A program made the position numbers and the translations under genes. Of a stretch of 64,000 nucleotides of DNA, positions 11,280 through 22,475 are shown in pieces. Under the pieces are notes generated by a model. The model ran no database searches. It was not told the origin of the DNA and worked only from the letters and a program-made list of their open reading frames with translations. This stretch comes from Tetmemena sp. SeJ-2015 (lineage: Eukaryota; Ciliophora; Spirotrichea; Sporadotrichida; Oxytrichidae). The number at the start of each line of letters is the position of its first letter. The stretch's first letter is position 1. The stretch lies in contig JAJKFJ010022751.1 in the NCBI GenBank assembly GCA_027382625.1, positions 1 to 64,000 of the forward strand, read 5' to 3'.

Positions 11280-12850
11280 TAATTTTCTACTCACTACTGT
11301 CAAATCAACAAATTTCTTTAAGTTTGATTTGATCTCTTTCCAGTGAGTATTTTAGCATATCTTTCAGCCCAGAGAAGGCCACCTTTTCCTTCTCAATATC
11401 TAAGAGTTGTTCCTTGAGGTTCATTTTTTCCCTCTTTATTTTACTAAACGTTTAGCTCATCATTGCTACATTTCTCAGAATGGTCAGGCATGTTAGAGAA
11501 CATCTTTATTTACAGAAGCATTCAATGTCTTTACCCATGTATCTAATAGAGTCTTTTAAGAAGTAGAGGGATCAATTTACCGGGTATGAATAAGGCCATT
11601 CTCTATATCTCTTCAGAGTCCCAGTTGGGTTTATCTTTACCTGTAAAGTTCAGATCAAACTATGCAATGAATTTAGCTAGATAGCATCACTAATATAGAT
11701 CCCGCATCCTCTTTCTTTTCTTTCCAATTGTTTTGGTAGGGTTTATAAATGAGAGCCTCAGGGGGTGGGGGTGATTCCTTAGTATTTTTGATAATTTTTT
11801 TAAAAATACAAATTTGAACAAATAGTCTTTCTTTCTCATATTTTATCAGTGAATTGTTCTTATCTAATAAATTATATCCCTGATATGTTTATAGATGTTA
11901 TTATGTTGGGCATTATCTTGTGCTAGACTTTTGAGGAGACATATGAGATGTATAGGATTTGCTAAGGTCTCTCATAAATAGGACCAACCTAATAATTAGT
12001 ATATTTGTCAACATCCGCTTAGTATTCCTTAAACATCAGGTTAAGTACTTCATCAGGGTCATGTATTAATGTTGTGCCTAGGTATTTATATTTGGTCGTC
12101 AATCATATCTTAGGAATTGGCTATTTATTACTTATTTAAAAAGGGCGCGTTTTTCTTAACTCTAACAGTTTTTGATTTGTTCCTATTTAATAGTAGACAA
12201 TACAGACAGATATGTCAAGATATTCTGTAGTTAAAGTAGTTCATCAGGGGTTAAACCTCTGATTAGAATGAAGTGGTTATCAGCATAAAACTTGAATTGT
12301 GTTTTGTCTGGGTCGTATTTGAAAATCCTCTACATTCTATCAACATAGATTTTGAAGATTTGGGTTTATATTTTAGCACCTTAGGGGAGTCCTTGTACCA
12401 CATTGATTGACATGCCGTTCCATTTGAGGTCTCTGGATAAAGAAAGTCCAGGTATTTAGCAAAGCATTTGTATTGTACCGTCCAGTTTTCTTTTTCGTCA
12501 AGTTCGCTTTTAAAGTAAAGTCCTTTGTTGAAGTCAGGGAATTATTGTTCCAATTATTTCTCTAGGATTTCAGCTTCACAGTTGCTTAGTTCTTCATAGT
12601 TTTCAAGGTCATCGTCTGAGTAAAATTAATATTGACCAAACATTGATAAGAATTTTAAGGAAAACAGGGACCACTTCACAGTCGTCTTGTTTAATTGTTT
12701 TCCTATTTAAAATTAAAATAGTAAATATCATATTGAAATCAAAGTTATTGATGGATATATGGAACAACGCCATCCTCCTGAAACCTTGGCTTCCTTCACT
12801 GGAACCTCACCTCTCCCCCATCTTTGACAATCAATAATAAAACTAATCAT
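11280..12850 (-). CDS. LINE-type (non-LTR) retrotransposon reverse transcriptase
   Basis: Read on the minus strand with TAA/TAG=Gln. An acidic N-terminal block (SDDDLENYEELSNCEAEILE) leads, after one frame change near 12445, to NVVQGLPQGAKIQTQIFKIY (about 12340-12400). FKFYADNHFIL follows (about 12265-12297), then after another shift TTKYKYLGTT (about 12072-12101). These correspond to RT boxes: G-PQG with the following phenylalanine, the YADD active site with its last Asp changed to Asn, and the Y-YLG box typical of non-LTR elements. The C-terminal 250 residues run in one frame to about 11280 (NPTGTLKRYREWPYSYPVNW). Endonuclease and upstream domains are absent, so the element is 5'-truncated and, with YADN, probably inactive. 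Confidence 0.85.
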
Positions 12851-13010
12851 TTATAGAAAAAATTACCTTTGATAAATTTTATTGGGATTTTATTTACTGA
12901 TTTATTTTTAAAATGAATGATTATTATTTATGCTTTTGGAGAGTACAATATGAGGGTGGCTAGATTCAAGTTGTGAAGCCAGGGTTTCAGGAGGATGGTG
13001 TGGTTTAATT
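12766..13010. repeat. Small inverted repeat (hairpin element)
   Basis: CATCCTCCTGAAACCTTGGC at about 12770 is repeated inverted as GCCAGGGTTTCAGGAGGATG at about 12980-13000. The roughly 45-bp arms are imperfect and about 170 bp apart. It may be a tiny fold-back element just upstream of the reverse transcriptase remnant. Target duplications were not identified. Confidence 0.55.
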
Positions 13011-13249
13011 TACACATTTATAGAATATAGAAAAATAATTTTCATGCTAGTAAGAAAGATATAAAATTAAAACTAATGGTTGCAGAATCAATTTTCTAAA
13101 GAAGAGAGAATTTTATAAATAATATACAATTTATATAGCTTCAAATATCTGGAGATAATTTAATTATTTATTACTTCAAATTTGAGATTTGAGTCTCCTT
13201 AGCCAAATTGATAAGCTTCATTATCGTTAAGAAGATGAATGCGATATTC

Positions 13250-13545
13250 TAACTGCTTTAAGTCTTTCCTTACAACATAGTTTTTAGTGCTCTTTTGATG
13301 AGGAAGTGTTGTATTACTTCTGATGATGTAGTTTGGAAAGCTGATCTAATTTAAACGAGAGCACTTTGAAGAACAAGAAAAATTCTTAAAGTAGATGATG
13401 AAGCATTTATATAGAGGGGGATTTTGTACTTCAGCACAATCAGTTCTCATTTGTACAAATCATAACACTTCATTTAATATTGATGAAACTGGTTCAAGAT
13501 ACTTTCAATATTCCTCCACATTGCTACTTGAATTTAAAAAAAATA
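13250..13545 (+). CDS. Transposase-like fragment (FNIDETG motif)
   Basis: A single frame runs LIQFKREHFEEQEKFLKQMM, then a Cys/Ser-rich region and SFNIDETGSRYFQYSSTLLL. FN-DE-G is the first catalytic-Asp motif of pogo/Tc1-type DDE transposases, and FNIDEI and FNVDEI occur at equivalent places in the copies at 58.5 and 40.3 kb. The downstream DDE parts are missing and the sequence turns AT-rich, so this is a truncated copy. Confidence 0.4.
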
Positions 13546-14080
13546 TTGCTGCTTTTCTAACGTATTTATTTTTAAAATTTAGTTTGCTTAAAGTAGTGTT
13601 GTATTGGTGGAATAGCGATAAATAAATGTGAACTTTAAAAATCATAAAAGGTAGTATGTTTTTATCTTTGGACATAATATAAAAATATGTACATGAGAAG
13701 ATCATGCTATAAATGGGAAAGACATTAAGCTACTCTATTCACAAATTCAAATGCTATATAATTAATAAGCAAAGCAATTATTTATAGAGAAATATTAGCT
13801 GGTGGCTAAAGTAATTATAAAGTAAAACTAAATTTTCTAAAAAATTAAAAAAATTTAAGGGATATATTTTTAAAATTTAACTTCAAACTTTAGATTTTAT
13901 TTATTGAAGATAAATTCATTTTTAAAATAAAAAATTTGTTATATAATGCTACTTGAATTTTCTATTTTGCATTAAATTTTATCCTATACTGCCTAGAAAT
14001 TCATCAGTGAAAGAAGAGCTTAGTGCTGCTGAAATTATAATTAAATAAAATTAATTATTTTTTAAACAATTTAATTAAAG
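13546..14080. other. AT-rich stretch, nothing recognised
   Basis: Dominated by A and T runs. No convincing frame on either strand. Confidence 0.4.
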
Positions 14081-14084
14081 CAAA

Positions 14085-14480
14085 TATTTACGAGGAGAGC
14101 TTTACAGAGCTTGAGGAATTTTCACCAAATCCATTTTGCTTCTTTTGAAGCCTACTAGACAAGTCTCATGACTATACATTAGAATATAACCAATTCATTT
14201 CGTTTCGTCTCCATCGGAATTAGTCTTCTCCTATTCAGTATCCTTATACTGTTTGTATAGCCCCTCCTTCATCATTGTTATGCCTTATTGCAACTTTCCC
14301 AGTTGTGACCCAGAGAAACAAAAATCTCTTAAATAAGCTTAAATGGAATTTTAGATATCCTCTTCATCACTTAGAGTAGGAATGGGTAGTCCATTCAAGT
14401 TGTTGTACAAAGAGGATCCATTATTTTAACTCTAAAGTTCTCACCTCCTCGTTTGAGATGGCACTTTTTTAAATCACACC
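14085..14480 (-). CDS. Hypothetical protein
   Basis: The minus strand reads one frame for about 125 codons: NGLPIPTLSDEEDIQNSIQA, then FSGSQLGKLQQGITMMKEGL and a hydrophilic stretch (DTEQEKTNSDGDETK). TAA/TAG serve as Gln and one TGA as Trp. The composition (acidic and helical, with varied residues) is better than either alternative frame, although the plus strand is also open. No start or family identified. Confidence 0.45.
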
Positions 14481-14604
14481 ATAATTTCTAATTTCTAATA
14501 TTCACGCTGAAGGCTATCATAGGTATTTAAATTAGATTTTATTGGTTTCGTGTTTAGCCCTTTTAAAAAAATTCTACCATTTAAATGAGTGCTTTGGTGG
14601 TGTA

Positions 14605-14770
14605 TAAATTATAGCTGAGAATTTAATAAAAAAGAAAATTTATTTAAAATTTTAAAATAAAATAATTAATTAACTTTAAGTGCTTTATTTTGAATAATTA
14701 TAACACCATTCGAATCAGCACAAATTCTAAAAATTTTTATTTTGCAAGGGGGCTCTACTTTAAGCGAAAA
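14605..14770 (+). repeat. Repeat R1, partial copy
   Basis: Starts with TAGCTGAGAATTTAATAAAA, the same leader as at 9360, 19590 and 61180. It continues through a shared AT segment into ATG AAT AAT TAT AAC ACC ATT CGA, equivalent to LNNYQTIRF in the 61-kb copy. The copy dissolves into homopolymer-rich sequence after about 14740. Confidence 0.6.
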
Positions 14771-14990
14771 ATTTTTAAATTAAAATTTGGGTTTTGGGCC
14801 CAATATTTTCCCCCGGGAAAATTTTTAAAAATTTTAAAAGAAGAAAATCATTTTAAAATTTTTTTTGGTTGAACGAAATTCAAATTTTAAAAAAATTAAA
14901 ATTTATTTATTATTTTAACAAATCCTGATTTTAAAAAATTTACTTTTTTTTCCTGGGTTTTAAAATTTTTTCCCGCGTAACACCAATAGG
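14735..14990. other. Homopolymer-inflated, probably low-quality sequence
   Basis: Runs such as AAAATTTTTAAAAATTTTAAAA and GGGCCCAATATTTTCCCCCGGG replace the normal texture. The region follows a recognisable R1 copy and looks like over-called homopolymers in unpolished long-read consensus rather than biology. Confidence 0.5.
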
Positions 14991-15309
14991 GATAGTCTTC
15001 TACCTTTATATCTTAAATCTTCTCCTCAGAATGTTAGTTCTATACATGATTCCGTATATAAGATGGTGAGTACTCCTTAGTTCAGAATTTGCTTTTCTTC
15101 TTTCTAATAAATTAGTCCTTTTTTCTTCATTTGCACTGACCTTTTGAGTTTCCATAGGCTGCTTTACTCTTCTAATATATATAGTATGAGAGACAATTGC
15201 TCTAAGATCTCCAACTAAAATTTATAAATATCCAATTTAAGAATGTTTTTCCTTATTATTTTATCCAACTTCAATTGTTCAAGATATTTATCTGTTCGAA
15301 AAATTAAAT

Positions 15310-16235
15310 CTAACCTGCAGCTCACTACCGTTCAAGTTAAAAACCTCTTAATCTAAAAAATAAATCAAGCTTTATTAAACGTTCTCAACAACAAGATTGC
15401 TAATCCAGTCAAACTTAAAAAAAGCTAAGATATCTCAAAGGAGAGGCAGGAGATCAAAGTACTTAGATCCAAGGGTAATTTTCATGATAGAGAATCAGAG
15501 AAGACCCATGCTGAGAGAGCAATTTTATTTCACCGCGCCTTTCTAACATCAAAGCCAATCGCTAAGCTTTTCTATATATACTTAGAGATCGGAATAAAGA
15601 GAAAAGAAATTAGCCAAAAGAAGACCCCTAGAGATCAGTAGCCTGAGAGAAGGATTGCATAAATTCTTGACCCGGCTCACAGATACACACGTATTACGAT
15701 TGATGGATTCAAAATATTCTTTGTCGATGAGGTAATCTTTAGCTTCTCCACCAACTAATCGAAAGTGTTCAGCTAAAAAAACTAATATTGTTCAGCCAAT
15801 AAACTCTTTCAAATAAAAACAACAGCTATGGTAGCTGCAATCAATCAGAAGTCACCTTTTCTTCTTTAGCAGAAGGATAGGTCCAAAAATTAGGATTTAT
15901 TTATTTATTGAATTACTGGAGTTTATAGAAAAAGAAGTCGAGACCTCAAGCATTGGAATAGTTTTGGATAATTTGAGAGTTCATCTTGGAGCAAGGGTTA
16001 AGCATATTTGCTAGGAAAAAAATAAACGCTTGTATTTACGCCTCCCTACAGTCCCTGAATGGTATCTGATAGAGATCCATATCTCAAGCGTCAAGAATAA
16101 TTTCATAAAAAGAAAGCTGGCCTCATTTGTCATAGGAAAAGGATTGAAGCAAGACTATGAAATTTAGGCAGACTGTTTACACGATACTAATAGAACTGCT
16201 CTGTTTAGTGCAAACAAGATAATGGTGAATTATTA
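15310..16235 (+). CDS. Tc1/mariner (IS630)-type transposase
   Basis: Frames joined by two shifts give an N-terminal basic/HTH-like region (KKAKISQRRGRRSKY; KPIAKLFYIYLEIGIKRKEI), then FFVDEVIFSFSTNQSKVFSQ (about 15720-15780) carrying the first catalytic Asp. VLDNLRVHLG follows (about 15959-15990) with the second Asp, and EWYLIEIHISSVKN (about 16057-16100) at the position of the final acidic residue. The DDE spacing and the (V/I)DN-R-H box are standard for the superfamily. The close relative at 47.5-48.3 kb shares FV-EVIF and IDNLRVH. Frameshifts make it probably inactive as assembled. Confidence 0.7.
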
Positions 16236-16249
16236 AGAATGAGTTATTT

Positions 16250-16896
16250 TAAATTTTAATGATAATCAAATATTATTTTTCTGAACCATCTACTAGGCAG
16301 GAAATTAGTCTCCTATGTTTGCCGCTTTGTTTGGGATTGTAAACGGATTAATTATGTTTCTGGTAACATTTTATTATAGTTTTGAGTTCTAAAGTTAGAT
16401 TAACTGACTGTGAGGCCTTACTTGACTCTCTAATTTCTTCGCTTTGAAATTTGGCCACTTTCCTTTAATAAGTTGAGAGTACGACTCTGTATTTCTAAAC
16501 CATTGTTCATGTAATGTAATTTTTTACTGGATTAGAAGGAAATTTATGAGGGCTTATTATAACAGCTCTTTGAAATCACAATGAACTGCTTCTCTCGTCG
16601 TCTATGATGGGATTGTTTCTGAGAGAGATCTCATGACAAATTATTTTATCAAAGTTGTCAGGTGAGACTGTAATCCCAATGTTAAATAAAAATGTTAAAT
16701 CTATCTGCTTCCCTCCATCAATCATTTCCAGTAGCAATTGTCGGATTGCTTGCTCCCTTGCAACCTCATTGTAGAGAGCTCTAACTGAAAGCTCATCGAA
16801 TTTAAGTACCTTCATAATTTTAATCTCTGTCATCATTTGAAGGTTTTCTCACCTCTAAACAGTTAGAAAAGATCAAGTATTTGTTTAGTTACTCAT
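16250..16896 (-). CDS. Hypothetical protein (~215 aa)
   Basis: ATG at 16896 (minus strand) opens MSNQTNTWSFLTVQRW, followed by MTEIKIMKVLKFDELSVRAL and a stretch rich in hydrophobic heptads (REQAIRQLLLEMIDGGKQID). The frame holds without shift for about 215 codons to near 16250, with TGA read as Trp several times (including SSSLWFQRAV near 16576). It ends in a basic segment (NPKQSGKHRR). It converges with the transposase on the plus strand. If TGA terminated at 16576, the product would be 106 aa. No family recognised. Confidence 0.5.
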
Positions 16897-17044
16897 TCGG
16901 AGGGATATAGTGAGTTCTGTGCTAAAATTATTTTTGAATATTATCATAAAAATCAAAGAACTAGTCTTTAAATAAATGAAAATTATTTTTAATTAAATGG
17001 AACTTCTTTTAGTTAAGCGATTGGAATTCAATCTATTTAGTAAA

Positions 17045-17440
17045 ATTTATTCTAGACAATGATTTTCCTCTCCAATATAATTGAAAAGCTGAATAGATCA
17101 TTGCCTTTCTAGTTGAAACAATATCTACTACTAAGCAAGCACTTAAGCAGCTATTACAATTATTTAGTTCAGATAATGAGAGCAGCGTTGCTAAGATTTT
17201 TATAAGAACATTTCAGCAGGAAAGAAAAACTCTCTTCTCTGAAAACAAAATACAGACTTGCTATTCTTTAGACGAAAAAATTTAGCTCTGCCTTGCACTT
17301 ATCTACTTTAAGTATCGAAAAGATGCTGCATGAAAGAGTATTTGTAAAATACAATTTAAAAAAAAACCCAAATAAATGCACACCAAAGTCCAATGCTCCT
17401 TTTCTACATTAAAACTGCGTATATATTAAATATGTAGAAG
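17045..17440 (+). CDS. Hypothetical helical protein
   Basis: One frame runs DNDFPLQYNWKAEQIIAFLV, STTKQALKQLLQLFSSDNES and LDEKIQLCLALIYFKYRKDA, then a basic tail (KSICKIQFKKKPK). TAA/TAG are Gln and TGA Trp. No shift is needed over about 120 codons. Start and stop are not clear. The helical, basic character would suit DNA binding, but that is only a guess. Confidence 0.45.
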
Positions 17441-18013
17441 TTTATTTTGAATTAAATTTTTTGTTTAACCTAGTTAAATCAATATTGATTCTTACTTATC
17501 TCAGATATGGACGCATAAATGTATTTTTTATATATAAAATTAAAGGCAAGCTCAGTCTCGCAAACTTTGAGAAACCTTTTTTCCCTCAGAGCTTGAGAAG
17601 TCTTACTGATCAGAATTTTCTTTTTCAAGCAATTGGCTCCATTTGAAATAGTTGTTATTATGTAATAAATTTATTAATTGATAATACTGAATCTGTTATA
17701 ATACTTCCAATTAGTTCAATAACTAATTTTGATAATAAGTAACTTCTAACTAAAACTAATAAAATTAAAAAGGTGAAGATTGGCAAAGTTGTGTCTAAAA
17801 GTGCCATTTTAGGAAATTGACACAAATCGACACAGTTTTTAATTCAGAATTGCCTAACATAATTATTAAAATTTGAATTAACTCAAATTTAAAGCATCCA
17901 ATTTAAGACTTTTTTGCTTATTATTTTATCCAATTTAAGATTACGATCTTTCTACTCTTTATTAAATTAAAAACAAAATAGTATTTAAATAAGTGGAATT
18001 AATTAACAGTGCT

Positions 18014-19390
18014 AATGTCATTTGAAATAAAAAGCTATCTTAGACCTGAGGTAAAGAAAGAAAGAGATTGAGAAGGGTTGACAGCTCTCCAACCTCCTTC
18101 ACTTCTTAAGTGAGAAAGAATGTAATTTAATCAAAGGCGTAAATCGAAAGTCAATCGACAAGTAAAGCAATTCTTTGGGAAGCTTCGTCTAAAGATATCA
18201 ATAGCTCTTCCCCAAACACCCCAGATCGAAGGAGAAAAACTAATTTGAAATGGAGAGTATCTCTCTCATCAGAATTTTAAACGTCATTCTTTCAGATGTC
18301 AAAATGATTCAGACTTCATTTCAAGGACGTCAATAAACTCATAAACTATCATTAGGAACCCTTTGCAGCAACGTCCAGATATAAGCTTCGCAGGCTTATA
18401 AAGAGGGAGTGATAAACAGAAACTTAAATTCAAGCGATAGATAAAGAGAAGAATAACTCAAACTTAAATGAAAGAGAAGACTAAAGAAGAATTTGTTCCT
18501 GGAAACTGCTCCGATGAGGGTGATTAATCAAGAGTTCAATCTGAAAACTCTTTTAAGCAGCCAGTAATCCATCACAGCTAAGCTATTATAAGAAGAATAT
18601 CTAACACTCTAGAGTAAAGTGATAAAGATCAGATAGTTAGTCTACTCTTAGAAGATAGCAAAGTATGCTCAATCTCGAGAAGGAAATCTAAAATAATATC
18701 AATCACATTGTACTTACTCAACTTTAGAATCTTTACAATGAATATATAATAATGATAATGATCATCCTGCTAAAATATTTCCTAGCTCATTCTCACTTAA
18801 TGCCAGAAAATTTTCAATCTAATTGAAAAAGGCTCCGCTCTCTCCCTTCTCTAGCAGCCGAATTTATGATAAGTTCAGGGCTTATTAGCGAAAAAAACTC
18901 CTAGAATTGCACCCGCATTTTTAAATATCTTTCAATGCATCTTCAGGATCAAAGAAGCACAGTTAACTCAGGGATTTCCTTTTTTGCTTGAAGTTCGGGT
19001 TGAGGAAATTGAGAGACTTTCTCTATATCGAAACTAACTCTGTTTAATTAAAAAGGTCGTTGAAACTCAAAGGTTATAGAAGTAATCTGGCCAAGCTGAT
19101 ATTCACCCAATAAAAGAGACTTCTTTGGGAAGAGGCAATTTAATTCATTGAAAAAACACCAAATTTTATATCCATCGACATAGCAACTATTCTTATAATA
19201 ATAAAATTGGATACAGACCCAAGGCTACTCAATCATCGCCTTTACGATCCCATCGCTTAACGATGAATAATTGTCGATTTATTAAAACTCATCAGCACAT
19301 TCGTCTAGGCCTTAGCTTAGTTCTCCCAGATCTTGAGCAAGAGCGAGAAATACCAGGTGAGGACTTCAAATAAATTTTAAGTTCTCTTCT
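18014..19390 (+). CDS. Hypothetical protein, frame uncertain
   Basis: The region has coding-like base composition throughout. From ATG 18014 one frame reads MSFEIKSYLRPEVKKERDWE. From about 18150 a second frame looks more natural (FEMESISLIRILNVILSDVK; LLELHPHFQISFNASSGSKK; LLWEEAIQFIEKTPNFISID). Because all stops are sense, the frame cannot be fixed by eye. It lies immediately upstream of repeat R1 and the helicase-like gene. No family recognised. Confidence 0.4.
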
Positions 19391-19584
19391 TTAGAATTAG
19401 ATTGAGCTATTTAAATAAAAATAAAAAAGAAAATCAAATCATGTCCAAGTGATTGACTGAGTTGCAATAGAACCCTCGGAAGAAGAATTCTGAAATGTGC
19501 TGACTTGAAGCGAGACTTGATTAAATGAAGCATCTTGGAAAAGAAATTAAAAATATTTACGAAGTTTACCTTCATTGCTATCAT

Positions 19585-20030
19585 AGCTGAGATTTAAATA
19601 AAAAAGAGAATAAATTAGATAATTAAATTAATGCAAAATTAACGATGCAGATTGACAGTGTGTCCAATTTATATAATATTTAGACCTGATTCAGCATAAA
19701 TCTAAGAACTTTATCCTTGCAACTTTTGTGGGGATCGCTCAGTCAAGAGTTATAAGCATACACAAGTTTAGATGCAAGAGAAGAAGAAGAATGAGATATG
19801 ATAAGAGTGACCGTGAATTCAATCTCGCTTGCTGAAGAGCTCCGAAGATGATACAAGAAGAAACTCACTATTACTTTTCCAAATAAGTTTATCGAACAAG
19901 CCTGCAGATCGGGGTGAAATTCCTTGATTTCAAACTGATCACAACTTTTGCAACTCTCAATATTACTTATTTCTTAACCAATCACCGATTTTAATTAAAA
20001 TTCTAACTATATTAATTGGTTATAGCAACT
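19585..20030 (+). repeat. Repeat R1, full-length copy
   Basis: Shares leader, body and tail with 61165-61610: ATAGCTGAGA(A)TTTAA at the start, AAGAACTTTATCCTTGCAAC in the middle, AAGCCTGCAGATCGGG later, and CACCGATTTTAATTAAAATT at the end. Conserved peptides in one frame (TSLDAREEEEWD here, TSFDKDDDDYDGEE in the other copy) suggest the unit once encoded a small acidic protein. Ends and target duplications were not resolved. Confidence 0.65.
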
Positions 20031-20039
20031 TGTGCTTAA

Positions 20040-22090
20040 GGCTTAACTTTAGTCTCATTTTTTATCACTTGCCTCCTGGCTAAGGCAAAACTTTGGTGAT
20101 TGGAATGATAGCCTTGACTTTGGTTGAACTAAAATAAAGGTCATTATTGTAGTGACCAACGAGTTCCTCAATAATTTGCTTTATCAGAAGGCTGGCGTTC
20201 TCAACTTTGGTATCTGGGCAATAAAAATAGAGCAGCACTTTTCATATAAATTTGAGATCGATGTTATAATAGTAGATGAGTTTGAAAATTTTTCAGAACT
20301 AGGATTGGAAAATTTTTTATTGCAAAGTCGATGGAAATTGGAGGATGAATGGCTATCCGCTATTGTTATTATCTAGCCCCAGTTGTAAATCGCTTGATCT
20401 TTTAGTAGAGAGCGTGATTTATAAGGGTCCAACCAGTACTTGATCTTAAATCCGATTATGAGTGCCAAGTGGGAGTCCACTAGATTTAGTTCGGAGAGTT
20501 TAAGAACTTTTGGGAGGATATTGAGTGGATTGAAAAACTTATACAAGTCGTTTAAAAGTACATGAATCGAAACCAATTGTAATATCTGTTTAATATATTA
20601 TAAATTTAGAATTGATTTTTAGAATTATAATTAAATAAATTAATTTGTTGGAGTACGTTAAATACCCCCTTTCTGAATTAAATATATAAGATTTAGAAAT
20701 TAGAGTATTAGAGTGCAACAGAGTGTGGTTTAATTTTAAAGTCCCGACCACCTGACCACTGGTCAGATTGTAAGAAGTGAAAGGAAAGTTTGTCAGATTT
20801 ACATTCATCTCAATCTATTAAATTTCCATCATCACATGCATAAGTTCCAAAGGCCATTCCATCTCCCCATGTCTCTTGCCCTCTGCGGTCTGTCCTCCTC
20901 CCCTGCGGTGTATATGTCTTTGCCCAAGGCGGGCTATGCTGAGCAGGAGGTACCGCCCCCCTGAAGGGGGTTCGAACCCCGCTGGTGACCTCCCACACCC
21001 GTTCTCTGACAGCCTCAGTAGTACTCCCTTCTCTCTCACTGCCCTCTTCCCTTAACTTGTTTCACTTCTCAGCTCTCTGAGGCCTCACATAGACACGGCT
21101 AAAAACCAACCACGCCTTTGGTCACCAGAGAGTCAACCCCCTTCAGGGGCAGGTACCTCCTGGCTCGAACTAGTCCTCCTTTGGCAAGACATATACACCC
21201 AGGGAGAGGACCAGACCGCAGAGCAGAACTATGGGATGGCCTTTGGAACTTATGCATGTGATGATGGAAATTTAATAGATTGAGATGAATGTAAATCTGA
21301 CAAACTTTCCTTTCACTTCTTACAATCTGACCAGTGGTCAGGTGGTCGGGACTTTAAAATTAAACCACACTCTGTTGCACTCTAATACTCTAATTTCTAA
21401 ATCTTATATATTTAATTCAGAAAGGGGGTATTTAACGTACTCCAACAAATTAATTTATTTAATTATAATTCTAAAAATCAATTCTAAATTTATAATACTA
21501 TCAAAGAGGTGTTAATCGCTCTCTGCTAAAAGAAATTGCGAGTGATCCAAGTCTTGTCAAACTTGGATCTGTAAGCTCTGATAGAGTGGGATCACTGAAT
21601 TGTAGTTATTGAAGAGCAAGAAGGCAGAAGAGCTGACATTATATTTCAAGGAGTTGCAATAATTTTGATTGTATGCGATCCAGCTCACTGCAATGATTGG
21701 ATTCAATTTATTGGTCGATACACAAGAACATTTGGAGTTTCTGTTTCGGTTAACTATGTAAGGGGGCAGTAGTCCTAACTTCAGTACTTTATCAGATTAA
21801 AGCGATAACTTTCGTATAAGTTAGTAGAGGTTAGAGATGCAATCAAGCTGGAAAGATTAAAAATAGAAGGATAAATAGCTGATCGTAGCTTTGAAATCAA
21901 TTTCACATTTGAGAGAGGGCCACCTTTTATTGAACTCAATCAAGAAACAAATGACTTTTCAATAGTTAAAGAAACTCACAAAGTCAACATAGTTAAGAAT
22001 GATATTTCTCATTGCGAGCATGCCTACTTGTTTTAATACTTTATGTTGTAGGAAATGAATGTGAAAATTTAAGCAACCTTCGATTTATTC
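20040..22090 (+). CDS. SecA/SF2-like helicase-type ATPase, split by a fold-back element
   Basis: Left part: Walker A YHLPPGQGKTLVIGMIALTL (about 20065-20125, Q written TAA); after a one-base shift VVTNEFLNNLLYQ; then VIIVDEFENFSELG (about 20257-20300), a DExx-type Walker B. Right part, after the 898-bp insertion: an acidic-basic motif EEQEGRRADIIFQG (about 21610-21650), NDWIQFIGRYTRTFG (motif VI-like Q-xx-GR-xx-R, about 21700-21745) and a helical tail to about 22090. The order GKT, DE, GR-ADI, QxxGRxxR is that of superfamily-2 helicases, including SecA's DEAD motor. Two paralogues lie at 38.2-39.75 and 42.6-45.05 kb. The insertion and frameshift make this copy probably non-functional. Confidence 0.6.
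20598..21495. mobile_element. Fold-back element with 260-bp perfect-type inverted repeats and TA duplication
   Basis: 20598-20857 and 21236-21495 are inverted copies, essentially identical by eye. The element begins TTATAAATTTAG and ends CTAAATTTATAA, flanked by TA (20596-20597 and 21496-21497). Inside the arms the inverted symmetry continues imperfectly into a GC-rich core (about 20858-21120). TA duplication suits Tc1/mariner-type mobilisation. It interrupts the helicase-like coding sequence. Standard-code ORFs on both strands here are just the two arms of the repeat. Confidence 0.93.
20930..20985 (+). promoter_or_regulatory. tRNA-like A/B box pair inside the fold-back core
   Basis: GGTTCGAACCC at 20969-20979 is a perfect pol III B box and could form a T-arm (GGGGG-TTCGAAC-CCC). 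About 35 bp upstream, ATGCTGAGCAGG fits an A box with two mismatches. The opposite arm has a degraded counterpart. A complete tRNA cloverleaf is not apparent, so this looks like a tRNA-derived or pol III-promoter-bearing module rather than a tRNA gene. Confidence 0.4.
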
Positions 22091-22129
22091 AAAATTTATA
22101 ATGTTTGAATTAAATAAAATATAACTAAC

Positions 22130-22475
22130 TAGATTAATTAAAATAATATTTTGATATTGATATTTTCAAAAGTCATTTACAATTTTTTCACATCCTCTCT
22201 CAAATTTTTCTTTCTTCTTAACAACTCTAAATTTCCATGATTGGAAGTAATCATTCAATCAGATATTTTATTAATTTTGGTTTCTCTGAATTTTGTACAA
22301 CATGATACTTCAAATTATCCTTGATTTTTAAATTAAAAGTGTCTTCAGGAACTGCTCCTTTTAATACAACTAGGCAAATTTCAATGCAAAATCTGAAATG
22401 ATATCTGATCCGTTTATGCAATCAGTGGTTTAGCCTTTTTAATCAAAGATACGTTGTAAAAAAATCATTAAATTA
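22130..22475 (-). CDS. Hypothetical protein
   Basis: On the minus strand one frame runs IRYHFRFCIEICLVVLKGAV, PEDTFNLKIKDNLKYHVVQN and KPKLIKYLIEWLLPIMEIQS, then a charged tail. TGA acts as Trp and TAG/TAA as Gln. About 110 codons need no frame change. It is convergent with the helicase-like gene to its left. No family recognised. Confidence 0.45.

Noticed and set aside
20590..21515. Two identical 70-residue ORFs on opposite strands (20590-20808 minus and 21285-21515 plus) and two overlapping minus ORFs between them
   Set aside because: They are the two arms of the fold-back element read outward and its GC-rich core. Identity comes from the inverted repeat, not from duplicated genes.
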